Part shown: positions 8,092 to 15,587 of the stretch, in pieces
Numbering within the stretch: position 1 is the stretch's first letter
How the letters are laid out: each line of letters opens with the position of its first letter
Origin: Geodermatophilus tzadiensis
Lineage (GTDB): Bacteria > Actinomycetota > Actinomycetes > Mycobacteriales > Geodermatophilaceae
Direction: 5' to 3'
Length of the DNA: 64,000 nt
NCBI RefSeq assembly: GCF_003002915.1
Contig: NZ_PVTG01000002.1
Coordinates: 62,001-126,000 of the forward strand
The notes under the pieces: generated by a model
Databases searched by the model: none
What the model was told of the DNA's origin: nothing
What the model saw: the letters and a program-made list of their open reading frames with translations, nothing else
Made by a program: the position numbers and the translations under genes

Positions 8092-8385
8092 TCAGCCCGG
8101 GAGCAGCGCGTCGATCCGGCGGGCCAGCTCGAGGTCGAGCTCGCTGACCCCGCCGGCGGAGTGGCTGACCAGCGTCAGGTGCAGGGTGCGCCAGCGCAGG
8201 TCGACGTCGGGGTGGTGGTCCATCGCCTCCGCGGCGAAGCCGATCCGCACGACCGCGGCCACGGCGTCGGCGAACGAGGGCAGCTCCACGCTGCGCCGCA
8301 GCCCGTCGGCGTCGCCGGACCACCCCGGCAGCTCCGCGAGCGCGGCGGTGACGGCGTCGGGGGACAGGCGCGGAGGTCGGGGCAC
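8092..8385 (-). CDS. 4a-hydroxytetrahydrobiopterin dehydratase
   Basis: A 97-residue pterin-4a-carbinolamine dehydratase (PCD/DCoH family), which dehydrates 4a-hydroxytetrahydrobiopterin to the quinonoid form during aromatic hydroxylation; some bacterial copies work in molybdopterin metabolism. The diagnostic motif is present as AMDHHPDVDLRWRTLHLTL: two catalytic histidines, Pro, and a later His/Thr. Length matches the family. The GTG at 8385 starts the protein just before the first helix; in-frame residues further upstream are unlike the family. No aromatic hydroxylase gene is nearby, so the physiological partner is unknown. Confidence 0.85.
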   Translation of the reverse strand: MPRPPRLSPDAVTAALAELPGWSGDADGLRRSVELPSFADAVAAVVRIGFAAEAMDHHPDVDLRWRTLHLTLVSHSAGGVSELDLELARRIDALLPG

Positions 8386-8407
8386 CCCGCCATCCTGCCG
8401 TCCTGGG

Positions 8408-9118
8408 TCAGGAGTGCAGGCCGCACTCGGTCTTGCCGCGGCCGGCCCAGCGCCCCGCACGCGGGTCCTCACCGGGGGCCACGGGGCGGGTGCACGGCGC
8501 GCAGCCGATCGAGGCGTAGCCGATCTCCTGCAGCGGGTTGACCGGCACCTGGTGCTCGGCGACGTAGGCGTCGACGTGCTCCTGCGTCCAGGCCGCGAGC
8601 GGGTTGACCTTGACCATCCCGCGCTTGGCGTCCCAGTCGACGACCCTCGTGCCCGCGCGGGTCGCCGCCTCGTCGCGGCGCACGCCCGAGCCCCAGGCGG
8701 TGTAGCCGGCCAGCGCCTGCGCCAGCGGCTGCACCTTGCGCAGCGCGCAGCACAGGTCGGGGTCGCGCTGGTGCAGGTCGGGCCCGTGCTCGGCGTCCTG
8801 CTCGGCCACCGTCCGCGGCGGCGTCACGTTCACCAGGGTGATCGGCATGACCGCGCTGACCCAGTCGCGGGTGCCGATCGTCTCGGCGAAGTGGTAGCCG
8901 GTGTCGAGGAAGACCACGTTCACCCCGGGGACGGCGCGGCCGGCCAGGTGCGCGAGCAGCCCGTCGGCCATCGACGAGGTGATCGCGAAGTCGTCGCCGA
9001 AGGTCTCCCCGGCCCACCGCAGGACGGCCAGTGCCTGCTCGACGGGGTCGGCGATGCCCTCGAAGCGGGCGTCGGCCTCGGCGGCGAGCTCCGGCGTGGG
9101 CCGGACGGCGGTCGTCAT
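8408..9118 (-). CDS. cysH: Adenylyl-sulfate (APS/PAPS) reductase
   Basis: A 236-residue CysH enzyme reducing activated sulfate to sulfite in cysteine biosynthesis. The catalytic ECGLH motif is at the C-terminus (ECGLHS). The CC pair in DLCCALRK and the CxxC in IGCAPCTRP are the ligands of a [4Fe-4S] cluster, the mark of APS-using reductases common in actinobacteria rather than the cluster-free E. coli PAPS form. The N-terminal ITSSMADGLLAHL and VVFLDTGYHFAET are the nucleotide-binding loops. The ATG at 9118 overlaps the preceding stop (ATGA), so it is translated with the zinc-ribbon and sulfite reductase genes upstream. Confidence 0.93.
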   Translation of the reverse strand: MTTAVRPTPELAAEADARFEGIADPVEQALAVLRWAGETFGDDFAITSSMADGLLAHLAGRAVPGVNVVFLDTGYHFAETIGTRDWVSAVMPITLVNVTPPRTVAEQDAEHGPDLHQRDPDLCCALRKVQPLAQALAGYTAWGSGVRRDEAATRAGTRVVDWDAKRGMVKVNPLAAWTQEHVDAYVAEHQVPVNPLQEIGYASIGCAPCTRPVAPGEDPRAGRWAGRGKTECGLHS

Positions 9119-9291
9119 GGTTCCCGTACTCCTGTCCCGGTGAGCCGGACGGTGAAGGTCCGCAGGCACGCGGCGCAGTGCCAGCCGCCCTCGTCCCCGT
9201 GCGGGGTCAGCTCCTCGTCCCCGCAGTACGGGCAGTGGAACACGGGCAGCGGGCGCTGCCTTCCCGAGGGAGACGGCCGACCCTCGGTCAC
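9115..9291 (-). CDS. Small zinc-ribbon protein of the sulfite reductase operon
   Basis: A 58-residue protein with two CxxC knuckles, CPYCG at residues 20-24 and CAAC at 39-42, giving a rubredoxin-like zinc ribbon. It begins at a GTG overlapping the sulfite reductase stop (GTGA) and its own stop overlaps the cysH start (ATGA), so it is clearly part of the operon. Its function is not established. Possible roles are a redox or metal-binding helper for sulfite or APS reduction, or a regulator. The end, TFTVRLTGTGVREP, suggests one more strand. Short Zn-ribbon proteins at this position occur in other actinobacteria. Confidence 0.75.
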   Translation of the reverse strand: MTEGRPSPSGRQRPLPVFHCPYCGDEELTPHGDEGGWHCAACLRTFTVRLTGTGVREP

Positions 9292-10976
9292 AGCAGCCAG
9301 GCCTCCTCGGCGCGCGAGACGTAGTGCGCGAAGGACTCGCCCGCGGTGCGCCGCTCGAGGAACCCGCGCAGCACCCGCTCGCAGTAGTCGGCGGTCTCGG
9401 CCTTGGTCACCTTGTGGCCGCGGAACTTGCGGCCGAAGGTCGCCTCCACGCCGAGGTGGCCGCCGAGGTGCACCTGGAAGCCCTCGACCATCTCGCCGTT
9501 GTCGTCGCGGACCATCGAGCCCTTGAAGCCGATGTCGGCGGTCTGGAACCGCGCGCAGCTGTTCGGGCAGCCGTTGACGTTGATGCCGATGGGGGTGTCG
9601 AAGTCCGGCAGCCGCTTCTCCAGCTCGGCGTACAGGTCCTGCGCGTGCTGCTTGGTCTCGACGATCGCGAGCTTGCAGAACTCCAGGCCGGTGCAGGCCA
9701 TCGTGCCGCGGCGGAAGGCGCTGGGCCGGACCTGCAGGTCGTGGGCGGCGAGCGCGTCGACCAGCGCCTCCACCCGCTCGTCGGGCACGTCGAGGATGAC
9801 CAGCTTCTGCTGCGTCGTCGTCCGGATGCGCCCCTGCCCGTACTCGTCGGCGAGGTCGGCGATCGTGGTGAGCAGCGAGCCGCTGATCCGCCCCGTGCGC
9901 AGCGCGAAGCCGACGGCGTTGCGGCCGTCCTTCTGCTTCGAGACGCCGACGTGGTCGCGCTGGTCGTGCTTCGCCGGGGCGGGCGCCGGGCCGTCGGGCA
10001 GCTCCGTCTTGAGGTACTCGTCCTGCAGCACCTGGCGGAACCTCTCCGGGCCCCAGTCGGCCATGAGGAACTTGATGCGGGCGCGGTTGCGCTGCCGGCG
10101 GTAGCCGTAGTCGCGGAAGATCGCGGTGCAGGCCGCCCAGACGTCGGTGACCTGGTCGGGCCGGACGAAGACGCCGATCCGCTGGGCGAACATCGGGTTG
10201 GTCGACAGGCCGCCGCCGACCCACAGGTCGTAGCCGGCCTCGCCGTCCTCGTTGCGCACGCCGACGAAGGAGACGTCGTCGATCTCGGGCTCGGTGCAGT
10301 GGTCGACGCAGCCGGACATCGACGTCTTCCACTTGCGCGGCAGGTTGCTGAACTCGGGGGAGCCGACGTACTTCTCGACGGTTTCGGCGATGACGTCGGT
10401 CGCGTCGATGACCTCGTCCTCGAGGATCCCGGCCAGCGGGCAGCCGAGCATGACGCGCGGGACGTCGCCGCAGGCCTCCATCGTGCTGAGGCCCACCGAC
10501 TCCAGCCGGCGCCAGATCTCGGGCACGTCCTCGATGCGGATCCAGTGGTACTGCACGTTCTGCCGGTCGGTGACGTCGGCGACGTCGCGGCCGAACTCGG
10601 TGCTGATGCCGCCCAGCACCCGCAGCGCGTCGCTGGTCAGCTGACCGCCGTCGATGCGGGCCCGCATCATGAAGTACGAGTCCTCGAGCTCCTCGGGCTC
10701 CAGCACGGCGGTCTTGCCGCCGGGGATGCCCTGGGCGCGCTGGGTGTAGAGACCCATCCAGCGCATGCGGCCGCGCAGGTCGCTGGGGTCGATGCCGCCG
10801 AAGCCGGTGTGCGCGTAGATGTCGAGGACGCGCTGGCGGACGGTGAGGCCGTCGGCGTCCTTCTTCATCCGCTCGTTGGGGTTGAGCGGCTCCCGGTAGC
10901 CCAGTGCCCACTGGCCCTGGCCGCGCTGGGGGGTGTCGCGGCGCGGCGGTCGGTTGGTCGTACGGGGGGTGGTCAC
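9288..10976 (-). CDS. Nitrite/sulfite reductase (ferredoxin-type, siroheme)
   Basis: A 562-residue siroheme and [4Fe-4S] reductase, most like ferredoxin-dependent sulfite reductases of actinobacteria (SirA type), converting sulfite to sulfide with six electrons. The cluster and siroheme ligands are the four cysteines of CTGLEFC and CPNSC in the C-terminal third. Two half-domain repeats are present, the first with MSGCVDHCTEPEIDD. The position directly upstream of cysH supports sulfite rather than nitrite as substrate. The GTG at 10976 is preceded by a very strong AGGAGGAA at 8 bases; longer in-frame reading would run through a leader-peptide gene. FdxA from this window is a possible electron donor. 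Confidence 0.92.
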   Translation of the reverse strand: MTTPRTTNRPPRRDTPQRGQGQWALGYREPLNPNERMKKDADGLTVRQRVLDIYAHTGFGGIDPSDLRGRMRWMGLYTQRAQGIPGGKTAVLEPEELEDSYFMMRARIDGGQLTSDALRVLGGISTEFGRDVADVTDRQNVQYHWIRIEDVPEIWRRLESVGLSTMEACGDVPRVMLGCPLAGILEDEVIDATDVIAETVEKYVGSPEFSNLPRKWKTSMSGCVDHCTEPEIDDVSFVGVRNEDGEAGYDLWVGGGLSTNPMFAQRIGVFVRPDQVTDVWAACTAIFRDYGYRRQRNRARIKFLMADWGPERFRQVLQDEYLKTELPDGPAPAPAKHDQRDHVGVSKQKDGRNAVGFALRTGRISGSLLTTIADLADEYGQGRIRTTTQQKLVILDVPDERVEALVDALAAHDLQVRPSAFRRGTMACTGLEFCKLAIVETKQHAQDLYAELEKRLPDFDTPIGINVNGCPNSCARFQTADIGFKGSMVRDDNGEMVEGFQVHLGGHLGVEATFGRKFRGHKVTKAETADYCERVLRGFLERRTAGESFAHYVSRAEEAWLL

Positions 10977-10992
10977 GGTGGCACTTCCTCCT

Positions 10993-11011
10993 GCGCCGCC
11001 CGTCGCGGCGC
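10993..11011 (-). promoter_or_regulatory. Hairpin abutting the sulfite reductase ribosome-binding site
   Basis: A perfect 7-base-pair inverted repeat, GCGCCGC and GCGGCGC with a 5-base loop, ends directly next to the AGGAGGAA ribosome-binding site (positions 10985-10992) of the sulfite reductase gene. It lies between the leader peptide stop (11078) and the reductase start. It could be a translation- or transcription-attenuating element. Confidence 0.45.
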
Positions 11012-11077
11012 CGGACCGGGACGGGGAGGGCGCTGCCGGATCGGGGGCGCAGCGGGTGCTGCGGGGGACCTCGGGTG

Positions 11078-11173
11078 TCAGCGCGCGGGGCGACAGACCG
11101 CGCTGCTCACCAGCGCCAGGTCGATGTGGCGGCGCGCGACGAGGAGCAGGGCGCGACCGGACACGCGCTCCAT
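11078..11173 (-). CDS. Leader peptide upstream of sulfite reductase
   Basis: A 31-residue ORF, ATG at 11173 to TGA at 11078, about 100 bases before the sulfite reductase start. Its second half reads RRHIDLALVSSAVCRPAR. Short peptides with a basic R-R-H-x-D-L start and a Cys-Arg near the end are known upstream of sulfur-assimilation genes in actinobacteria, and cysteine-coding leader peptides in mycobacteria act as cysteine-responsive attenuators. I infer the same here: ribosome stalling at the Cys codon when charged tRNA-Cys is scarce would alter the downstream hairpin and raise expression of the operon. The single Cys codon makes it less obvious than polycysteine leaders. Confidence 0.75.
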   Translation of the reverse strand: MERVSGRALLLVARRHIDLALVSSAVCRPAR

Positions 11174-11206
11174 GGTCGCACACGCGCGGCCGTGGCCGCG
11201 GTCACG

Positions 11207-11761
11207 TCAGGCGGCCGACGAGGCGCCGCCACCGTCCATGGCCGCGCGGATCCGGGCCACCGACTCGGCCAGCGGGGTGACCGACGTGTCGATCACCAGC
11301 TCGGCGCGGGCGGGCGGCTCGTAGGGGTCGTCGACGCCGGTGAAGCCGGTGAGCTCGCCGGACCGGGCGCGGGCGTAGAGGCCCTTGACGTCGCGGGCCT
11401 CGCAGACCTCCAGCGGGGTGGCCAGGTGCACCAGCACGAACCGGCCGTGCCGCTCGACCAGGGCCCGGGCCTCCTCACGTGCCTGCTCGTAGGGGGCGAT
11501 CGCCGCCACGACGACGGTGCCGCCGTGCCGGACCACCTCGCCGGCGACGAAGCCGATCCGCCGGATGTTGAGGTCGCGGTGCTCCCGGGAGAAGTCCAGC
11601 TCGCTGGACAGGTGGGTGCGGACGACGTCGCCGTCGAGGACCGTCACCGGCCGCCCCTCGGCCTCCAGCTCGGCGACCAGGGCGTCGGCCACGGTCGACT
11701 TGCCCGCGCCGGACAGGCCGGTGAGGAAGACGGTGACGCCACCGTGCTGCGCGCTGCTCAC
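11207..11761 (-). CDS. cysC: Adenylyl-sulfate kinase
   Basis: A 184-residue APS kinase that phosphorylates adenosine 5'-phosphosulfate at the 3' hydroxyl to make PAPS for sulfation or reduction. The P-loop GLSGAGKST is at residues 15-23, followed by the family motifs LDGDVVR, FSREHRDLNIRRIGFVA, and VKGLYARARSGEL. Length is that of stand-alone CysC; there is no fused sulfurylase domain and no cysD/cysN in the window. The GTG at 11761 gives the family N-terminus. It sits just upstream of the leader-peptide/sulfite reductase operon on the same strand, with 33 bases between its stop and the leader ATG. Confidence 0.92.
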   Translation of the reverse strand: MSSAQHGGVTVFLTGLSGAGKSTVADALVAELEAEGRPVTVLDGDVVRTHLSSELDFSREHRDLNIRRIGFVAGEVVRHGGTVVVAAIAPYEQAREEARALVERHGRFVLVHLATPLEVCEARDVKGLYARARSGELTGFTGVDDPYEPPARAELVIDTSVTPLAESVARIRAAMDGGGASSAA

Positions 11762-11805
11762 CCCCCGAGTCTCGCCCAGGGACGCCGCGCGCCGTCCCGC
11801 GGGGC

Positions 11806-12282
11806 TCAGTCGCGGGCGCGCTCGTCGCTGAAGGAGCGCCAGGCGCTCTCGACCGCGGCCAGCTCCGCCACGGGGTCGGGCAGCCGCCCGGCGACGACGT
11901 CGGCCAGCGTGACCTCCTCCAGCACCCGCCGGTAGGCGGCGCGGGCGGCGACCCAGACGCTGGCCAGCTCCGCGGCGGCGCCGGGGTAGCTGACGTCCTC
12001 GGGGCGCTGCCCGTGCACCTCGGCGAGGAAGCCCTGCTCCACCCGCATGACGCGGGCGATGGAGATCTCCGACGCCGGCAGCGCCAGGCGGTAGCCGCCC
12101 TCCCGGCCCCGCTGGCTGGTGACGAGGCGGGCGTGCTGCAGGTCGCCGAGGATGCCCTGCAGGAAGCGCGACGGGATGTCCTGCGCGGTGGCGATCCGGT
12201 CGCAGGTCAGGCTGCCCGGGGCCGCCGCGGCCAGCTCCAGGGCCGCGCGGACGGCGTAGTCGACCCGGGCCGTGATGCGCAC
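11806..12282 (-). CDS. Rrf2 family transcriptional regulator
   Basis: A 158-residue Rrf2-type winged-helix repressor. The N-terminus RITARVDYAVRAALEL and the helix-turn-helix segment DIPSRFLQGILGDLQHARLVTSQRGREGGYRLA are typical. The three-cysteine cluster-binding loop of IscR/NsrR is absent: only one Cys (residue 27) is present, as in CymR-like sulfur regulators that sense metabolites rather than an Fe-S cluster. Its place just before cysC and the sulfite reductase operon suggests control of sulfur assimilation. GTG at 12282 has GGAGGGAG at 4-11 bases upstream. It is divergent from the SRPBCC-Nudix gene. Confidence 0.87.
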   Translation of the reverse strand: MRITARVDYAVRAALELAAAAPGSLTCDRIATAQDIPSRFLQGILGDLQHARLVTSQRGREGGYRLALPASEISIARVMRVEQGFLAEVHGQRPEDVSYPGAAAELASVWVAARAAYRRVLEEVTLADVVAGRLPDPVAELAAVESAWRSFSDERARD

Positions 12283-12342
12283 CGTGCTCCCTCCTGCGGA
12301 CTCTCCGGGAGCCCATCCTGCCCGGTCTGCGAGGGTGGCGGC

Positions 12343-13107
12343 GTGTACCGGCTGGCCTTCACCACGATCGTGGCCGCGCCGCTCACCGTCGCCTTCGACG
12401 TCGCCCGCGCCCTCGGGCGCCCCTGGCCGGTGCCGCTGGAGGAGGTCGAGTCGGTCCGGCCGGTCCGCGACGTGTACGCCGCCGGTCCCGGCGGGGCCTG
12501 GCGCTCGCTCGTGCACACCCGCCGGTTCACGGCCACCGGCGAGGGCACCCGCGTCGACGAGCAGGTCGACTGGGAGACCGCCCTGCCCGGTCCGCTGGGC
12601 GCGCTGGCCGACCGGACGGTGCTGCGCCGTCGGGTGGCCCGGTCGATGCGCCGGCACCTGGACGGCTACGCCGCGGCGGCGGCCCGGCAGGCGCTCGACG
12701 TCGTGCAGGTGGTGGGCGCGGCGATCGTGCGCGGCGACCGGGTGCTCGTGGCGCAGCGCGGTGGCACCGGTGCGCTGGCCGGCCGCTGGGAGTTCCCCGG
12801 CGGCAAGGTCGAGCCGGGGGAGGACGACCTGGCCGGCCTCGTCCGCGAGTGCGCGGAGGAGATGGGCGTCGCCGTCCTGCCGCAGGCCTTCCTCGGCGAG
12901 GTGCTCCTCGACGGCGCCGTCGCCGGTGGCGCCCCGGGCACCTCGACGCTGCGGCTGTGGTCGGCGCGCCTGGTACAGGGGGAGCCGGTGGCCCACGAGC
13001 ACCGCGAGCTGCGCTGGGTGACCGCCGGGGAGCTCGACGCCCTGGACTGGATCCCCGCCGACCGCCCGCTGCTGCCCGCGGTCCGCGGACTGCTGACCGG
13101 CTCCTGA
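12343..13107 (+). CDS. SRPBCC-Nudix hydrolase fusion
   Basis: A 254-residue protein with two domains. Residues 1-115 look like an SRPBCC/polyketide-cyclase-like domain (YRLAFTTIVAAPLTVAFDVARAL, then a RRFTATGEGTRVDEQVDWE strand pair and a C-terminal helix). Residues 120-254 are a Nudix hydrolase of the MutT type, with a perfect Nudix box around residues 154-176 (GGKVEPGE then RECAEEMGV). The enzyme half probably hydrolyses oxidised nucleotides such as 8-oxo-dGTP; what the SRPBCC half binds is unknown. The GTG at 12343 was chosen as the first start that leaves a complete SRPBCC N-terminus. It is divergent from the Rrf2 gene. Confidence 0.8.
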   Translation: MYRLAFTTIVAAPLTVAFDVARALGRPWPVPLEEVESVRPVRDVYAAGPGGAWRSLVHTRRFTATGEGTRVDEQVDWETALPGPLGALADRTVLRRRVARSMRRHLDGYAAAAARQALDVVQVVGAAIVRGDRVLVAQRGGTGALAGRWEFPGGKVEPGEDDLAGLVRECAEEMGVAVLPQAFLGEVLLDGAVAGGAPGTSTLRLWSARLVQGEPVAHEHRELRWVTAGELDALDWIPADRPLLPAVRGLLTGS

Positions 13108-13201
13108 CCCACCACGGGCGCCGCACCCGTGGGTGCGGCGCCCGTGGCGAGGTACTGGGACGGCCGCCGTCACAGCAGCCGAGCCCGGCCCCGCCCAGAG
13201 G

Positions 13202-13227
13202 CTCACCCCGAGCTTGCGAGGGGTGAG
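13202..13227. terminator. Bidirectional terminator-like hairpin
   Basis: CTCACCCC and GGGGTGAG form a perfect 8-base-pair stem with a 10-base loop, between the 3' ends of the convergent Nudix-fusion and CsbD genes. The complement of its centre, CCCTCGCAAGCTCGGGG, resembles the core of the 73-bp repeats at both ends of the window. Confidence 0.6.
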
Positions 13228-13241
13228 GGGGACGGGGTCCT

Positions 13242-13412
13242 TTATTTGAAGACGTCCTTGACCTTCTCGCCGGCCTGCTTGAGGTTGCCGGCGGCCTTGT
13301 CGTTGGCGCCCTCGGCCTGCAGCTCGCGGTCGCCGGTGGCCTCGCCGACCCGCTCCTTGCCCTCGCCGGACAGCTCCTGGACCTTGTTCTTGGCCTTGTC
13401 GATGCCGCTCAC
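13242..13412 (-). CDS. CsbD family stress protein
   Basis: A 56-residue hydrophilic protein of the CsbD family, small general-stress proteins of unknown molecular role that in Bacillus depend on sigma B. The pattern GIDKAKNKVQELSGEGKERV then TGDRELQAEG, repeated with AAGNLKQAGEKVKDVF, is diagnostic. GTG at 13412 follows an AGGAGAGGAG ribosome-binding site. A stress-sigma promoter would be expected upstream; I could not find a convincing one. Confidence 0.88.
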   Translation of the reverse strand: MSGIDKAKNKVQELSGEGKERVGEATGDRELQAEGANDKAAGNLKQAGEKVKDVFK

Positions 13413-13777
13413 GGGTGAGCTCCTCTCCTCGGGTGAGCGACGGTTACCCAGGACCGGGCGGTCGGACACCCGGGTCCCCCCGAAGGCGTAAGTCCTGCGG
13501 GGGTATCGTCCTCGCGCCGCAACACCTGTCGTCCCGAGGGCGGCAGACCGCGGTCGTTGCGGCACGGAGTGCCGAGGTCGTGAGCCTGGGTCACAAATCG
13601 GTGACGGTCCCGGACGGTCGTGGACGGTCTCCACCGGGCGTGCCTAGGGTCGCGACCGGCGTTCCGGCCGTTGCGGGCGCCCCGTCCCGCAACACGCCGT
13701 TGCCCGGCCTCGCGCCGGGCTGCGCACCAACCAGTCCGTTCCCCCCGCACACACGCGGGTCGAGGGAGGCAACGCAC
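13413..13777. other. Promoter region between csbD-like gene and ABC operon
   Basis: 365 bases separating two divergent genes. It contains a candidate promoter for the ABC operon (13621-13650) and the Shine-Dalgarno of each gene. The remainder has GC-rich short inverted repeats such as GTTGCGGGCGC/GTCCCGCAAC around 13671-13692, which may be an operator or a small hairpin in the 5' leader. No small gene is convincing. Confidence 0.5.
13621..13650 (+). promoter_or_regulatory. Candidate promoter of the peptide ABC operon
   Basis: TGGACG at 13621-13626 and TAGGGT at 13645-13650 are separated by 18 bases, a fair housekeeping promoter for an actinobacterium. Transcription would start near 13657, leaving a leader of about 120 bases before the GTG at 13778. 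Confidence 0.35.
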
Positions 13778-15439
13778 GTGAAGTTGAGCAAGCGCCGGTC
13801 GGCGCTGGTCGCGGCCGGGATCTCCGGTGCGCTGCTGCTGTCCGCCTGTGGCGGCGGCAGCGACGACAGCAGCAGCTCCGGCGGCTCCGGTGCCGGCGCC
13901 GAGGGTGGCACCTTCAGCGTCTACATCGGCGAGCCCGAGAACCCGCTCGTCCCGGGCAACACCGCCGAGTCCGAGGGCGACCAGGTCATCAGCTCGCTGT
14001 GGACCGGTCTCGTGCGCTACACCGAGGAGGGCGAGGTCGACTACAGCGGCGTCGCCGAGTCGATCGAGTCCGAGGACAACACCACCTGGACCGTGACGCT
14101 CAAGGACGGCTGGACCTTCCACGACGGCACGCCGGTGGACGCCGCGTCCTTCGTCAACGCGTGGAACTACACCGCGTACAGCCCCAACGCCCAGGGCGCC
14201 GCGTCCTACCTCGCGCGCATCCAGGGCTACGACGACCTGCAGGCGCAGACCGACGACGCCGGCACCGTGACCGCCGAGCCGGTCGCCACCGAGATGAGCG
14301 GCCTGCAGGTGGTCGACGACCGGACCTTCACCGTGACGCTGTCCTCGCCGTTCTCCAACTTCCCGGCGATCACCGGCTACAACTCCTTCCACCCGCTGCC
14401 GCAGGCCTTCTTCGACGACCCCGAGGGCTTCGGCACCCGGCCGATCGGCAACGGCCCGTTCCAGGCCGAGGAGGACTTCGTCCCGGGCCAGGGCATCACC
14501 CTGACCCGCTACGAGGACTACGCCGGTGAGGACGCCGCCGTGGCCGACTCCGTCGAGTACGTCGTCTACGCCGACGTCAACACCGCCTACACCGACGTGC
14601 AGGCCGGCAACCTCGACATCGTCGACGTGATCCCGCCCGACGTCATCGAGTCGGCCGAGTCGGAGTTCGGTGACCGGTTCATCCGCACCGAGTCCTCGCA
14701 GATCACCTACCTCGGCTTCCCGACCTACGACGAGCGCTTCGCCGACCCGCGGGTCCGCCAGGCCATCTCGATGGCCATCGACCGGGAGGCGATCTCCGAG
14801 GCGATCTTCCAGGGCACCCGCGCCCCGGCCGACTCGTTCATCCCGCCGGTCATCGACGGCTACCGCGAGGGCAGCTGCACCGCCTGCGCCCTCGACGTCG
14901 ACCAGGCCAACCAGCTGCTCGAGGAGGCCGGCTTCGACAAGAGCCAGCCGATCGACCTGTGGTTCAACGCCGGCGCCGGGCACGACGCGTGGATGGAGGC
15001 CGTGGGCAACCAGCTGCGCGAGAACCTCGGCGTCGAGTACACGCTGCAGGGCAACCTCGACTTCGCCGAGTACCTGCCGCTGGCCTCCTCGCAGGGCCTC
15101 ACGGGCCCGTTCCGCATCGGCTGGAGCTTCGACTACCCCGCCGCGGACAGCTACCTGACCCCGCTGTTCACCCAGGCGGCGTTCGGGCCGGCCGGCTCGA
15201 ACTACTCCTTCTACTCCAAGCCCGAGGTCGAGCAGCTGCTCGTCGCCGGTGACCAGGCGGAGAGCCCCGAGGCGGGCCTGGAGGACTACCAGGCGGCCGA
15301 GGACATCGTCGCCGAGGACATGCCGATGGCGCCCATGTTCTTCACCGAGATCCAGTCGGTGACCTCCGAGAACGTGAGCAACGTCCGGCTCGACCTCTTC
15401 CAGCGGATCGTCACCTCCGAGGTCACCGTCACCAGCTGA
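13778..15439 (+). CDS. Peptide ABC transporter substrate-binding lipoprotein
   Basis: A 553-residue extracytoplasmic solute-binding protein of family 5 (DppA/OppA). It carries a lipoprotein signal: basic N-terminus, hydrophobic core and lipobox LSAC with the lipidated Cys at residue 24, then a Gly/Ser-rich linker. Family features include ESIESEDNTTWTVTLKDGWTFHDGTPV and the later VRQAISMAIDREAI. It delivers di- or oligopeptides to the permeases encoded downstream. GTG at 13778 has GGGAGG at 8 bases. It is followed by a long hairpin before the permease genes, which would let the binding protein be made in excess. Confidence 0.93.
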   Translation: MKLSKRRSALVAAGISGALLLSACGGGSDDSSSSGGSGAGAEGGTFSVYIGEPENPLVPGNTAESEGDQVISSLWTGLVRYTEEGEVDYSGVAESIESEDNTTWTVTLKDGWTFHDGTPVDAASFVNAWNYTAYSPNAQGAASYLARIQGYDDLQAQTDDAGTVTAEPVATEMSGLQVVDDRTFTVTLSSPFSNFPAITGYNSFHPLPQAFFDDPEGFGTRPIGNGPFQAEEDFVPGQGITLTRYEDYAGEDAAVADSVEYVVYADVNTAYTDVQAGNLDIVDVIPPDVIESAESEFGDRFIRTESSQITYLGFPTYDERFADPRVRQAISMAIDREAISEAIFQGTRAPADSFIPPVIDGYREGSCTACALDVDQANQLLEEAGFDKSQPIDLWFNAGAGHDAWMEAVGNQLRENLGVEYTLQGNLDFAEYLPLASSQGLTGPFRIGWSFDYPAADSYLTPLFTQAAFGPAGSNYSFYSKPEVEQLLVAGDQAESPEAGLEDYQAAEDIVAEDMPMAPMFFTEIQSVTSENVSNVRLDLFQRIVTSEVTVTS

Positions 15440-15464
15440 CCTCACCCCGCAGGACCCGCACCAC

Positions 15465-15507
15465 CCGCCGGGGGCGCCCGTCCTACCAGGACGGTCGCCC
15501 CCGGCGG
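15465..15507 (+). terminator. Long intercistronic hairpin between binding protein and permease genes
   Basis: Two complementary arms, CCGCCGGGGGCG and CGCCCCCGGCGG (12 pairs), enclose a C/T mismatch and a further 7 pairs, CCGTCCT and AGGACGG, with loop ACC. The stem begins 26 bases after the binding-protein stop. It has no T-run. It probably acts as a partial terminator or an mRNA 3'-end stabiliser. Confidence 0.7.
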
Positions 15508-15587
15508 CGCGTGTACCCGGACCCGCGGGCACGATGGACACCGGCGCCGCCGTACGACCCGGCGGCGCACACACCCCGAGGGGGACC

